DNA of 64,000 nt from contig JAOTOL010001436.1 of assembly GCA_034440575.1 (NCBI GenBank), positions 310,001 through 374,000 on the forward strand. The letters are read 5' to 3'. A program made the translations under genes and the position numbers. Origin of the DNA: Imbricaverruca yamaguchii (Eukaryota > Arthropoda > Thecostraca > Neoverrucidae). The notes beneath the pieces were generated by a model. That model had not been told where the DNA came from and searched no databases. It was given only the letters and a program-made list of their open reading frames with translations. Below are positions 1 to 12,256 of the stretch, piece by piece. Numbering within the stretch: position 1 is the stretch's first letter; every line of letters starts with the position of its first letter.

Positions 1-630
1 CACCTGAAACTGCATGAGCTTGAACATCTTGTGCATTGCGTAATAGTCAGCATATGGCTGCACAAAATTCAACAACATAATCAATACATTAGAAGGCTAG
101 ATCCTGGGAGCAAAACAAAATGGCAGAATTCAACGTACGGAAATGGTGCTGATTCAAAGATCAAGTGAGACTGTATCATTATTATACTATGATAAGACGT
201 ATGAGTTAAGCACTCCAGCAGCGTGTCTTACCTTCCAAGGGTCTTGAATGTCACTTCTTTGATTTTGTTGAATGGATGAGGACTGCTATTGATGCCACGC
301 TTGACTATGGTGTGACTGAGTTCTGCTGCGTGCAGTATTTCATGGTATTTCACTAGAGGCAGAGATGAACCTGCAGATCAAAACCTATGAGACAAAAAGT
401 AATATCAAACCATCCGAAATGTCCTCTCCGACAAGACGCTGTGTTGAGAATGCTCAGTCGTCACTGTTCTTAAGCTGCCTGTAGGCTGTGAGATGCAAAA
501 ATAATGAACAAAAAAAAATGTTTTCGTAATCCAGGAAGTTATCTTGTCCCGGAAAATATCCTGTCCTCTTTTCTCTCTGGGATATTGAAGATGATGCTTG
601 GTAGTGCAAGTTTGTTGATTTTAATTTTTT
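1..630. other. unassigned AT-rich DNA
   Basis: No exon, repeat or RNA gene could be supported here. Short open frames lack codon structure or family motifs. Confidence 0.5.
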
Positions 631-631
631 A

Positions 632-1005
632 ATGGCGAGGCCTGTACACATTCAAAGTGGAACATCAACTGCAGTAATAGTATACAGGGGCGTAGCATTA
701 TCCAGGATCAGGTATTCTCAGGGGGCATTCGTCCGAAGGGGCACCACTGCAAAAGCCTCGGGAGAGGTGCCTTCGGCTGAAAATCCGTTAAGCAGGGGGG
801 CCGATTTGAGTATGCTGAAGGGCCGCGCCTTGTTCTCTCAATGCCTATGCCTTTGTGAGGGGTGCCTTTTGGTTGAAAAGTCCATTCAGTGAAGATGCAA
901 TCAAGATTCCCGAAGGGTGTAGGCTTGTTGATCTTCTTTTTTATGACAAGGCCTGTACACTCTCATAGACAGACTACAACTGCAGTCATGGTATACCGCG
1001 CCGGA
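632..1005 (+). repeat. diverged direct repeat, two copies
   Basis: The block starting AGGCCTGTACAC near 638 recurs near 949. Both copies are followed by an AACTGCAGT core and a GTATAC end, about 310 bases apart. Open frames crossing it are short and unrecognised. It is probably mobile-element debris. Confidence 0.45.
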
Positions 1006-1029
1006 TCCAGTCATTTTTTAGGTCAGAAA

Positions 1030-1830
1030 GGTGCCACCTTTGGGGGCGGATTCCGCCCCCCTCCCATAAGATCTCGGCTCCTATTAAAGCCGGAGTAACG
1101 AAATCCGTAGGGTGGATGGGCACGGTAGCGAACTCTATTGTGTAGAGATTCTATGACCTTCGGTCATTATCATCACGGTCCAATAAGGTCACATCCGTCA
1201 ATTTTGTTTTTGTTTTGCGATGCTTGGCTTGTCATGGATCGTTGTGATTGTGTTAAAATGTTCCAAAATGGGTATCAATGATAGTTTGGACATTGCTAAT
1301 GATGGAATAAAGATGCTAGACTCAGCATTTCACCTCATATCACCTGTGTAGCAGCACTTTATCAGGTCATTACCTGCTCCAGCTACCGGAACCGGGCCAC
1401 CCACCCGACTGCTCCGTCGAGCGGCTCGGCGCAATCGGCTTCGCGAAGACGAGAGTGAAGTGCATGAATAAACTATGGAAACACTTTGGTACATAATGAC
1501 AGTAGTTTTCAGGATGTGTAGGAAGTAGCATGCAAGATGACATCAATCGCATTATAGTCATCAGCATTTATGACAACATTCCATTTTCCCAATATACAGG
1601 AAGCGCATCAGCGTATATTTTTGTGGTCAGGCACTACGACTTCTTTTTACTTTCACGGCCCCTACCTCAAAATACGTTCTGCCAATTTTCCTTTTTCCTG
1701 CTTTAGACAACGCGATGGTCATTTCTAAGCAGGTACTAAAAAATCCCGTATATCGACCGGTAAAATATGTAGTTATGTACGAAAACCGGAAGGGTTGGCT
1801 GATTCCTCCCCTCCAGGACACATGTTAAAG
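1030..1830 (+). repeat. dispersed repeat R1, copy A
   Basis: This block is homologous along its length to 26985-27950 on the same strand. Shared landmarks are a GGGGG...CCGCCCCC block, CGGCTCCTATTAAAGC, a TGACCTT...GGTCA segment, GGACATT.CTAATGAT, GTTATGTACGAAAA and a G-rich GGGTTGG end. No protein is apparent. It is probably a non-autonomous transposable element or a decayed copy of one. Confidence 0.7.
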
Positions 1831-2109
1831 GGGTTGGTTCCATGCACACATACTTAGCATAGATTATCATCCCATCGGGCATTAATTATAACTCTAGAGC
1901 GAGACTTTCCATCCTAATAAACTGTTGGAGAGAAGGAATTTGGGTGGGGATAAGCAGCAAAGAACAATGAAGCCATATTATAAAAACCTAGCCTGATAAA
2001 ACCTGCTGATGTTTGGGATTGTCTAAAACCTGCCAATGCTGGATAGCATAAAGCCTAATTATGTTGGATCACCTAAAACCTAGGGAGGTTGGATTGCCTA
2101 AAACCTCAG

Positions 2110-2285
2110 ATGTTCGATTTGATTGTGGCTTTTCAACACACTCAGCAGTGTAGGCCATATGGTGTCACCTGCTTCTCACCATGGCATGAAGAGCGAGCAT
2201 TGTGGGGAATCGAACCCTGTACCTCTGCCGTGCCAGATGCTCTGCTTAACCACAGAGCTACAGATGCCCAACCCCCAATGTTGAA
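2110..2285 (-). mobile_element. tRNA-derived SINE, old copy
   Basis: Read on the minus strand it begins GGGCATCTGTAGCTCTGTGG, an A-box-like tRNA start. About 50 bases on follows GGGTTCGATTCCC, a strong B box. The downstream body (GAGAAGCAGGTGACACC..., ending GTGTTGAAAA) resembles the 3' part of the SINEs at 6220 and 31602 at low identity. It is a pol III SINE head rather than a functional tRNA, because the acceptor stem is not intact. Confidence 0.65.
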
Positions 2286-2289
2286 TGAT

Positions 2290-3900
2290 CTAAAATTTGC
2301 ATGTCATATAGTCTAAGACCTCTGTATGTAGCATATTGGTAGTGGTTAATGTGCACATGAGCACATTTATCACAACTCACCATTTGTGGTAGCACACAGT
2401 GATCATAAAATAAGTATACAATGGAGATGTTTCTGAGAAAAAAAATTGCAACAACACTGCAAATAGAACCACCTTACAGCCAAACAACTTACATGAGCTT
2501 TCACTAGGCAGTTGGTGATTGCCTAAATAAGAAGGAAATGGTGGAGTTCTGTAGTACTGCACAAGGGGTAGAAAAATATTTAATGTATATTTAATTCAGA
2601 AGTGTAGCATATGTAAACATTGTGAATCTATCACTAATATGTTAACTATATCATTCAATAAACAAAATGTCATGACCTTTTTCTCAAAATACACCAGACA
2701 TAAATTCTTCTTATTAACTAGAGAGTAACATGTCAATCAATCATGTTACCAAAACAGTCAGTTTGTCTGCTGAATTGACAGTAAGTGGAATTATTGTAAA
2801 GTGAATATCTTGTTTGTATGTAATTTCACAAACTATAGAGGAAGAAGTTGCTAGGTAAACTCCAACAAGTCCAGTCCATACATTTTGTCCTGAATTGTGC
2901 TCAGCAGCTTCCTTTATATGAATGTTCAAAAAGAATGCAAGGTAGCATGTTTAAAACAACAATATTATGCTGTATAATACCAATAGGATGAACAATTTGC
3001 ATCATGCCCATTTTCACTTCCTGTTTCATCATTAATACTTGGCATGCCATTACACATTGCTAAATAAACTGAAGAAAACAATAAATAGATAAACACATAA
3101 TCTCAACATTTGGGAATTGCAGCATACCTTGACATGATATACAAATAGCCAAAAGTAAGGATAGTTTCAAAACTTGTTTTGAAGACATCACCCAAGATCT
3201 TCTTTGACCAAAACTAGTTGATATCAAACATCTTCACTGCTGCCTGAAATGGAGAGATACAATTAATACATCAAAACATGACAATTTGGCATGGTCATGT
3301 GTAGTTTGGACTTACAGGTGAACCAACTTGAGTCAGTATCATTCAACATTAGGGTATCTACAAGACAAGTTTTACAGACATTCTACTCCTGTGAAGCAAA
3401 CACAGGGCTTATGGTTGGTTAGGTTAGGTTATGTTAGGCTTTTCCTTAAATTTTGTTTACCTGGTTTTTTATTACTTTTGTACTACACATTTCATGCTTG
3501 GTCAGATTACATTAGTTGACAGAATTGTATTGCTTTTATTTATTTAAGAAAAAATTAAAACTATGATTTTGTATTGTTTTCTTATATGGAAGGTTAGGCT
3601 AGGTTTTTACCTTTATTTTTCTTATACATTATCCATCTCCAATTCCTTTTTTACTATTTTGACTGTCAACTGAAAAGCATGCATTTTCAGAGAAAAAGAG
3701 TGGCCACATGTTAAACATATCTATAACCATTGCATTAGAAGCATTAGATCAAAGAGTTAAAATATTACCATAAATGCAAATTGTCTGGTGAATTAAGTGG
3801 GTTCTTGCAGCTGATGCAGAATATTCTATTCTGTGTGACATGTAGAATATGTTGTCTGGGTGTTCACAACAGGTCAATATTTGCTTACAATCAGTGTATG
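2290..3900. other. unassigned AT-rich DNA
   Basis: No supported gene. A GGTTAGGTTAGGTT string at 3417-3430 is telomere-like but only two to three units long. Confidence 0.5.
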
Positions 3901-3904
3901 GGGC

Positions 3905-4760
3905 AGGGATGGGCAAGTGGTTAACCCGCACCATCTTTCCGGTTAAATTCTCACACCCTGTCTCAGTGGTGGTTGAAGGCCCCCCTCTAAAATCCAAACT
4001 AAGCATCGCATGAAAACGAGAGGTGTCATCGGAAAGTGCTCGACGAGGAGGGCCCGGGTCCACCCTCCAAAAAAAATTCCCCAAAAGTGATGTCACCAGG
4101 GGGGGCTGGATTTTCATACTTTTCACAACTTACATTATGCTTTGACTCTGGGGGAATTCATTTTGGGGGATATATGAAAAAGCAAAATGTATTTGGAATG
4201 AGAAATGGACAGCGAAATCGACCAGGGCTATAATTCATTTTGGTCCCCCCCCCCCCCACCCCAATTTTTTTTTCAATTTCAAAATTTTGAGCTTTCGTTT
4301 TCTTTAATTTTCCTTTTCCAATGGGTAGAGCAGACTGAGAAACGTTGTTGGAAGTCAACTTGCCCTAATAAAAAATGCGTACTTTAGCCAGAATCCTGTA
4401 CTTGATCTGCAATTTGGCAAATACTCAAAATGTATATGTAGTTAAAAACAAAATAAAATGACAAATTCAACTCATACGCTTTATTGCATCTGTAAAGATA
4501 AGCAAACACTGAAAGTTTTATTAAAATATCTGTATCCATTAAAGTGTGACAACTGATTGAACTATTTTGGAGGTGACCTCACTTGACCTTGACTAACTCT
4601 TTGACCCTAGATGACCTGACCTAAGAATTTTGAGTCAGCATGTCAAATTGATGTGGGAACAGGTATGCCAAATTTGAGCATACTGTGGCTCACCGTTCGT
4701 CCGCTATCTGGGAAAAACCTGAGGGGGGCAGTTGAAGACCCCCCAAAGATGGGACGGGTT
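3905..4760 (+). repeat. dispersed repeat R2, copy A
   Basis: This repeat has an inverted homologue at 38640-39460. Shared order: TTAACCCGC, TTGAAGGCCCCCCTCTAAAAT, a GAGAGGTGTCATCG block, a GTGA(T/C)GTCAC block, ATATATCCCCCAAAATGAA in reverse, a poly-C tract (4246-4259), ACGTT in a GAGCAGACTGAGAAACG block, a TGACCT-rich block and a CGTCCGCTATC...GAAGACCCCC end. A GTTGAAG(G/A)CCCCC motif lies near both ends. No coding potential; probably a non-autonomous transposon. Confidence 0.7.
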
Positions 4761-4922
4761 AAGGTGTTGGGCTCTGGGTACCAAGGGTCCTGGGTTCGGC
4801 ACTCCCACCTTTCTGAACATTTCCCAATCCTGCAGCCCACTGGAAAGTGTTGGTGGTGCCATTAGCCGTGAATGTGCATAAAGTGAGTGGTGAATCACCC
4901 AAAAAACAAACAAACAAACAAA
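4752..4922 (+). mobile_element. tRNA-like SINE with (ACAA)n tail
   Basis: A GTTAAGGTGTTGGGCTC segment followed by GGGTTCGGCACTCCC looks like a degenerate A/B-box tRNA head. The body ends in ACCCAAAAAACAAACAAACA, a simple-repeat 3' tail typical of SINEs. Its body differs from the 31602 SINE, so it is a second SINE type. Confidence 0.5.
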
Positions 4923-4929
4923 CAATCAT

Positions 4930-5420
4930 TCTACATTATTGACAATAATTGTGCAGACAAGACAAATTACAGAATTAGACAATTGCATAATAACACAGAA
5001 TAGCACAATAAATGATAACACAAAATAGGCAATGATACTCCTCTGTAAATATGGTGAGAAATGTACTCCCTCAAAACCATAATTTCAACCATGATTTTAT
5101 ATTCTAACTCTGAAATCAGCTTTGAGATACCGCATTATAAAACAAGTTCATCTTACTCTGTAACCTGTACAACCAATGGGCATTTTTTAAACACATTCAA
5201 TAGTCATAAATTATTTGTAAAATAGGGTAAAATATGACTTTCTGAGCACTGAATAGACATCCCTTCCAAGGACATATTAATATGTTTGCTGATGTGTGCA
5301 TATGCTGCCTCCATGACTCATTCCTAAGACTATTTTGTGCACAAGTAACATGTTTATGTCCACCACTACAGATTGATCACATAAAAAATATTTTTTACAG
5401 AATCCCAGATACAGATTAAC
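4930..5420. other. unassigned AT-rich DNA
   Basis: Nothing supported. Confidence 0.5.
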
Positions 5421-5421
5421 T

Positions 5422-5470
5422 ATTATGGAGTTTAGGGGTGCATCAACTGCATCTCTCATGCAGCACCCAT
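5422..5470 (-). mobile_element. mini-hairpin element M1
   Basis: A copy of the short hairpin family (orientation given as the SINE-tail sense strand). The stem is GGGTGC (5436-5441) with GCACCC (5463-5468), flanked by GGAGTTTAG and CCAT. Both stem strands differ from the family GGGCGC/GCGCCC in a compensating way. No clear target duplication, so it is probably an older insertion. Confidence 0.7.
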
Positions 5471-6200
5471 GAACCTGTAATAATTATCATTAGCATAGGC
5501 ATCCATAGATTAGGTGTCTAAAAAATTAAACCAATAACATGGACTGATGAGTACACTATTCACTCAAATGTATATTGAAGCAGATATTTTCAGTGGCATG
5601 CTATCATGACAGATTTCCACATCCTACTGTTTTTGTTTTGACATCTCACATCTGATTTAAAATAATCATCTTAGCACTGATTCAACAAGATCATTGGCAC
5701 TATATGTCCTATGCATGTGATGCATCCTAAGCCCAAATAGCCACCAACAAGCTGTCATCACCATGAGGTGGATTGCCTCTGCACTAGTGAGATGGTTGGT
5801 GGGATACTGTTTTAGAACTTCACATTGGAATGTTGGCTTAAATGCAATACCATACATAGATGACCTTCCAGTGAATTTGCAGATGAAGGTAATTTCTGAT
5901 TACTTGGAATTCACTTTTTGAATACATTTATTGATTTCCTGAACATGTGATCACTAATTTCCTCTGCAACTGTATGCTGTTCAGTTGTGAGATAAAATAG
6001 CACCCAAAAGGGGGCTTGGAGTTGGGTAATATATGAATAAAAGCAATGTTAAACAAATAAAAACAGATGGAACATAGCCTTACCTAACCCAGCCTTACTT
6101 ACTCTCTAAGAAATTGTTTTTATGAAAACTTTGAAACAATCAAAAATTTCCCAAAAATTTGAATGAAAAAATGGAACATAACAATGAAGTGCTCATAATA
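5471..6200. other. unassigned AT-rich DNA
   Basis: Nothing supported. Confidence 0.5.
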
Positions 6201-6219
6201 ATGAAATTAGTTGTTGGTT

Positions 6220-6376
6220 GTCAGTTTCATGACACATCGACCATTGGGTCATATAGCATCACCAACATCTCACTCTGATTGGTTGCAGGCAAAGAGTAGC
6301 AACAGAACAGGCAAGACTCAAACCCACAACCTTTTGATTGTGAGACGAGCAACTTACTGCTAGGCTACTCATCCCC
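6220..6376 (-). mobile_element. tRNA-derived SINE with target duplication
   Basis: On the minus strand it starts GGGATGAGTAGCCTAGCAGT (A-box-like), carries GTGGGTTTGAGTC (B-box-like), an ACCAATCAGAGTGAGA core and the ATATGACC...GGTCGATGTGTCATG tail hairpin. A 19-bp target duplication with one mismatch flanks it (6201-6219 and 6377-6395, ATGAAATTAGTTGTTGGTT/...AGTT). It is the same family as the copy at 31602. Confidence 0.85.
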
Positions 6377-6395
6377 ATGAAATTAGTTGTTAGTT

Positions 6396-7640
6396 ACCTA
6401 TGTGGGCTCAATGGCACTGGTCAGAGCTCATCATTCACACAATATAATAAAACAACCATTCAAATAAAACATGAACTAACCTAGCCTAAGGTGGCATACA
6501 CTGGTCTTTTAACCTTAAAATGTCTTTGACTTGCCACAAAAGCCTAACATAGTTCAACCAAGCCTAATCCATTTGCCCTTTGAATAATTTATGGAAGTCA
6601 AATGTGGGTAAAACACATCTCGCGGCTTCCTTAAACTGCAATAATAACGACCTTTCAACAGTGCTTAACCCTACCTAGATATGTCCGATTTCCCTTCATT
6701 CAGATATAGCTCTCAACGATCAATTAATCGACGAACAACTCGGGAATGGTTCGTTTCCCCACTTAATCTAGCGAGGTTCACATTCAGAAATATTGCGCCA
6801 TTTGTGTATAACTTGAACTCAAGGCAAGAAAAACACATTCGTCAAATTAGCGAGAGGTTCATATTGACCAAGGTAACAAGAGACTACAGGTAACAGGTAC
6901 TCCAAACAACAGGTACTCCAAAGTTGGCTGTTCTGGTATAGTTAGTTTAAACTAAACAAAACCTACGGAAAGTGACGTCATATACCAGAAGTGTTTTCTT
7001 TGCTCCAGAATACTGCTGAATTATATTCTAGTTTTGGACTATACCAATAAATCTACTAAATATGGTGCTTTCATTTTAGCACAATTATGGCGCTTTTCTC
7101 ACGATTAGTTCCCCGTTCGTTGTAAAGCATATCAGTCATTCATTGAAGCTTCAATGTTCTATCTTATTTTGCTAACGTGCCGGTGGATTTGGACTGAAAG
7201 GCACCATCCACAGAAATAATTTATCCATGGCGTGGTTGATATTGAGAACACACACCTCAGACAATTTATGCGAGTTAAGGCCTTATACCCACAATGTCAA
7301 CTTGGTCAGCATGTCATTGATGCAATCTGGTGATTAATCTTAGCATGTGCGTTGGTCCCCTGTCAGTTATCATATTGTTCCTGTGTGCTATATGTAATCA
7401 TGGCATACTGTGCCATTCACCAACTTGTGGACAATTTGGTTATTGCTTGCCCATTGCTTCATGGCTGGGCAGTAGTGGTAGTAGGGTAAGTGGGAGTTTC
7501 CAAACACTTAATGCATGCAACAAATTGCTCTACTGCTGCTTTTGTGTGGCCAAACCAGTAATTATACTGTTTACTGAATTTAAAAAATGAACAAGGTATC
7601 TATATTCAGATGGTTGATAGATACCAATAAGGTATCTATC
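6396..7640. other. unassigned DNA
   Basis: No supported feature. A 70-codon open frame at 6681-6893 has no recognisable domain. Confidence 0.45.
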
Positions 7641-7649
7641 AAGGTGATC

Positions 7650-8295
7650 TAACCACTCACATAGAGTTGGTGTGGGTTGTCATGTTGGACTGCATGCTGT
7701 AAATGTCCTGGCATATGCTGATGACATTGTTCTGCTGGCCCCCACTAGAGCAGGACTTTAGGTGCTAGTTAGGATGTGCAAGACCTTTGCAGCCTCTGAT
7801 GTGTAGCCAAGGGCCACAAGTACTCCTCTGTAGAAAACTGCTTACGTGGGTCCAAAAGTTCAGATATCTGGGGCACGAAATTGAGTGCAACATGAGTGAT
7901 TGTGCAGATATGCAAAGGACCAGACATGCACTGTAATACCAGGTAAACATGCTCTGTGCTACATTGTGCTATGCAGACAAGCTCATGCTAGTTAGGCTGT
8001 TTAAGATATACTGTCCCCTTTATGGGTGTGAGTTGTGGAACACTGGGTGTGAAACGAGCTTTCAACGAAGTCTGTATAGCCTATCACTCCTGCTTGAAAA
8101 GGCTAGTCAATGTTCCTAGGTTCTCTCACAATCATGAACTGTGTCAAAAGTTTGGAATGCTGCCATGCCACATGCTGGTGGCAAGTAGACAGCTTTTATT
8201 TGTGTGTAGCCTCATGGACAGTAGCAATGCCATCATAAAATCACTGCGTGAGAGTGATGTAGCTCGGTTGCGTATTATTGCACAAAATCATGCTT
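7650..8295 (+). pseudogene. LINE reverse transcriptase relic
   Basis: A YADDIVLLAP catalytic-motif segment lies at about 7712-7744. Downstream are decayed thumb and connection regions with a YLGHEI-like step near 7865, CPLYGCELW near 8010, and a relatively intact stretch at 8041-8295 containing ...YHSCLKRLVNVPRF. Frameshifts and stops separate the pieces. It is the C-terminal part of a non-LTR retrotransposon polymerase and is not functional. Confidence 0.75.
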
Positions 8296-8299
8296 GAAT

Positions 8300-9830
8300 T
8301 AGGTATGAATATGAACTTGTATCTATGGATTTATCGGTGGCCAGTAAGGCTGACATCAAACACATTTAGGTCACAGCTGGAACAAATTGTACTGGAAAGA
8401 GCTGATCAGGCTCATGTTCATGACCCAGGGTAGAATGGAGCAGATCCTGGCACAGTGCTTGCTGTCTCAGTTTGGTTGTGTTGCTGGTCTGTATGCATAT
8501 TCTTATTTATAGTGTTTGTGTTATTATAGTGTATAGTGTTTTGCCAATATTCTTAACATGAAAGTAGTTGTGCAGGATTACATCACTGTAGCTGTTGTGG
8601 TACCAATTATTAGTAGCCACTGAAAATACTGGTGTAATTGCAAAAAATATCAGACCTCAAAATACATTTTCAGGGAAATCTGTACTTTCTAGTTCATATT
8701 TGAATTCTTGACATGCCTTTTCAATGCAAAGTTGATTGATGTGGTTCAAATGTGACCACTCTCACCTGTACTGTATGAGATGTAATGTAAGAGTTCATTG
8801 TTGCAGTTTTGAGTGTTTACAAGTGACGTTTTACACATTTTTACCTAGGCAAAGCTAAAATGAGGTTGGGATAAGTTAGGCATTTCTTTAGCATCCTCAA
8901 TTTTCAGATGAAATTGTTCATGAATATGATTTTTTTTTATTGGAAGCTAATTTATGTTCTCTTCTGAAAAGATGCCAGGCTGAAGCTGTGTGAGGTTTTT
9001 ACAATTGCACCCGCAGAAGAAGATTTGCATTTTAGTTGAGGTGGAATTTCAAGAAAAAATTGTACATGCATGTTTCTGAATGTCATTAAGATGATATGAC
9101 CATTATATTCCATGTTTTTTCAGTTCGTAAGTGAAGTAATGCGAAATTTGTTGCTTTGAGTGGGGTAATTGGTAATAAAGGTTAATGTTACATGTAAGAA
9201 CAGTGCATCCAAACCAATGTCATCCATTGAATATCTTTGATATCATATATGCAATAATGTTGGTTGAGTTATCACCACAATCCTTCCCCAGTCCAAACCT
9301 AACCTACCTCTTTTTCAGGAAACACATTGTGTTGTTTCTATTATATCCTCCAATTTCCAAAAACCTTGGTATTTATATGCAAGAAGCCCCAATGAAGACA
9401 ATTTTTTTAGACAAATGCATGAACTGAACTTCTTGAAGCTTACTAGCAACTTCTACCCAGCATCCTAAAAATAATTTTCCATAAACTGTGTTGAATGAAG
9501 AACAAGGCTACTTGGGAGTAGTGAAAGATCAGAAGAAGAAAGGATAGGCAGTCATGCACGAAAAGCCAAAACCAATTTTAATTATACCGAAAAATGAATA
9601 CATATATATATTTGCATATGGTTATTTGCAACATTTTCATCATGTTATTCCAGCAGAGTAATGGCCAGCCCTTTCTACATCCATTTCTACGTATGCTTCC
9701 ATTAACTGAGTTTCCATGTCACGGAGTTAATTAATATACGGTGCACAATTGATGCGAGTGTGTAATTAAGGTGCAATGGATCCACCATTTCCTTCGTGAA
9801 TCATGTTCAACATCTGTAAGGAGGCTTACA
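8300..9830. other. unassigned AT-rich DNA
   Basis: Nothing supported. The base composition changes sharply to GC-rich near 9900, where the LTR-element region begins. Confidence 0.5.
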
Positions 9831-9899
9831 TTTTTCGGCACCATAATATCTTTCCTATCCGAACAGGCCGCCAGACATCCAGTCAGATCCTGACCGTCT

Positions 9900-10556
9900 T
9901 ACCCGTCCCTTACAAACATTTGCCCGGAAAGCGGACGCGTGTGGCGCCGGCGCCTACATCAAAGCGGCGGTTCCGTCAACAAGCGGCACATGCGAGTGGC
10001 GCCGGCGCCCAAGATCAAACGGGCGGTCCGACAACGACAGACGGCGAGCGCAAGTAACGGTTCGGCCCCGCGAACAGCTGGCTGCCGGAGGTGCAAACAC
10101 CATCTGGAGCCCCCCGGAAGAAGGGACATCGGCCCGTGAGGTCGGTGCCCTGACCTGGATCCGTCACCACCCAAAATCTAGAACGCCATGCAGGCCCCAG
10201 GCGGCAAAGCCAACGGCACATTCCACCAATCAAAAGCGCGAGCTCACTCCGAAGCCCTGGGAGTGGACTACAGAAAAAGAGGCGTGGCTACGGAAAATGG
10301 CTACAAAAAGGGCTACAGAAGAACGCGCTCAGAATCTCTCCGGAGGGACCCAGAGTGTCCGAGGCGGTCGAGAAGATAGAGACGACGACGCACCCAAACC
10401 ACCGGCAAAATGTGAGTGTAGCCGATCGACGCCTCCCCTTCATTTTCTGGCTGTCCCATGGACCTTACTCCGCGAAAACCGCCCAGGCTCTCCCCGCCCG
10501 GCGTCGTCGCCCCAACCCACGAGGGTACCACCAGGCCATTCATTGGGTGATTAGCC
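9900..10556 (+). mobile_element. probable internal 3' region of an LTR element
   Basis: A GC-rich, mostly open region sits upstream of a polypurine tract and LTR-like sequence. It includes a two-copy repeat of about 55 bp (GTGGCGCCGGCGCC near 9940 and 9995) encoding similar Arg/Pro-rich peptides. No diagnostic polymerase or integrase motif was found, so the assignment rests on position and composition only. Confidence 0.35.
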
Positions 10557-10565
10557 GGGGAGGGA
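10557..10565 (+). other. candidate polypurine tract
   Basis: GGGGAGGGA immediately precedes TGTGCGAAC at 10566. This is the usual arrangement at the upstream edge of a 3' LTR. Confidence 0.45.
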
Positions 10566-11310
10566 TGTGCGAACGGACCAGTGGGGTAACTTCGCACGTC
10601 TACTATAGAAGGGTATGGTAGGTACATATGTATGGGAGGAGGGTTGGATGGAGAATGCGTGTGACGGGACTGCGCTCCAACCCTGTTGTCGAACCCTGTA
10701 AAGATATGTAAATATACTACCTTGCGTGATGGAAACGTTTAAGTGACCAGTCGGCACAGGGAACGATTGCCAAGCTGTCGACGAGCATAGCTTGGGCTGA
10801 CGAGCGGGAATACTCGCCACAAACCGGATCCCAATATCCGTAATTATCAGGTCCCCGGACACGGGTGGGCCTTGAAAAGGGCTTTCTCCCGTTCCGTATG
10901 CCATTCGCTGAGAACAAGTTTGTGCAATATCATCATTATCAGGTCCCCGGACACGGGTGGGCCTTGAAAAGGGCTTTCTCCCTTTCCGTATGTCATACGC
11001 TGAGAACGCGTTTGTGCAATTTCCATCATTATCAGGTCCCCGGACACGGGTGGGCCTTGAAAATGGCTTTCTCCCGTTCCGTATGTCATTCGCTGAGAAC
11101 GCGTTTGTGCAATATCCGTCATTGTCAGGACCCCGGACACAGGTGGGCCTTGAAAAGGGCTATCTCTCGTTCCGGTTTTGCCACGCGTCGTAAGACCATT
11201 GTCTCTCCCACTCTCCTCGTCCTAAGCATTCGACCCGCACTTTAACCGGAGCCAAATAAATGATATTATAGCCTAACGTCTCACCGTGGTGCAAACCAAT
11301 TCAAGATCCA
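10566..11310 (+). repeat. candidate LTR
   Basis: Begins TGTGCGAAC after a polypurine tract. It carries an early hairpin (GTGCGAA 10567-10573 with TTCGCAC 10591-10597), an internal 92-bp tandem array that could act as a U3 enhancer, and an AATAAA at about 11255-11260. The 3' boundary is uncertain: TCA near 11283 or ATTCA near 11312. A second LTR copy was not found in the window. Confidence 0.4.
10846..11195 (+). repeat. 92-93 bp tandem array, 3.7 copies
   Basis: Units start at 10846, 10938, 11031 and 11124 with (A/G)TCAGG(T/A)CCCCGGACAC. They are followed by GGTGGGCCTTGAAAA and GCTGAGAACGCGTTTGTGCAA. Units one to three are near-identical; the fourth is more diverged and truncated. Open frames through it are repeat artefacts. 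Confidence 0.9.
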
Positions 11311-11340
11311 GCAACTCTTGGGGCGCCCTCCAGCTACGCG

Positions 11341-11646
11341 TTGAGTGGCGAGACCTTCTGGATAAACAAGAGGGCATTGACGTCCAAAGCCAATGGCCGA
11401 GTCCGAGACCCTCCTTGGGGACCAGCAGCAATGGATGACGTCAGAACTACGACCCTCTCGAAACGGTGCCCGCGTAGTAAATACCTCAGCGACCCGCTGG
11501 ACGGAGGGGAGACTAGTTACGTCAAAAACCGAATAATGATCCGTGCTACGGGGCTGATGAGCATGTGCCGCGATGTTTCTCAGCGGGGTGGTTCCCTGTT
11601 GTCCCTATGTACCTGCGGGGACGGCGCGAATATATGCACAGTGTAA
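11341..11646 (+). other. unrecognised open frame downstream of the LTR
   Basis: 101 codons from ATG to TAA, GC-balanced. It could be the start of an LTR-element gag if the upstream block is a 5' LTR, but no motif supports this. Confidence 0.2.
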
Positions 11647-11696
11647 TACGGACACTTGCTAGCCAGACTCATCCTCCGCCTTGTGCTTTTTTTGTT

Positions 11697-12110
<414 letters not shown>

Positions 12111-12256
12111 TACGGTCATGTCGTCGCTCTCTCTCTCTCTCTCTCAATCGGCTCACACCACACACCGCACCCCCCTTATCTTCGCCCCGGCACATCTTCC
12201 GGCACCCAGAACTGCCGACGTGGCGATAGAAGAACGTATCCTCAGATAGTATTTTA

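Noticed and set aside
3414..3440. Telomere-like GGTTAGGTTAGG
   Set aside because: Only two to three imperfect units inside ordinary AT-rich DNA; similar short strings are scattered through the window.
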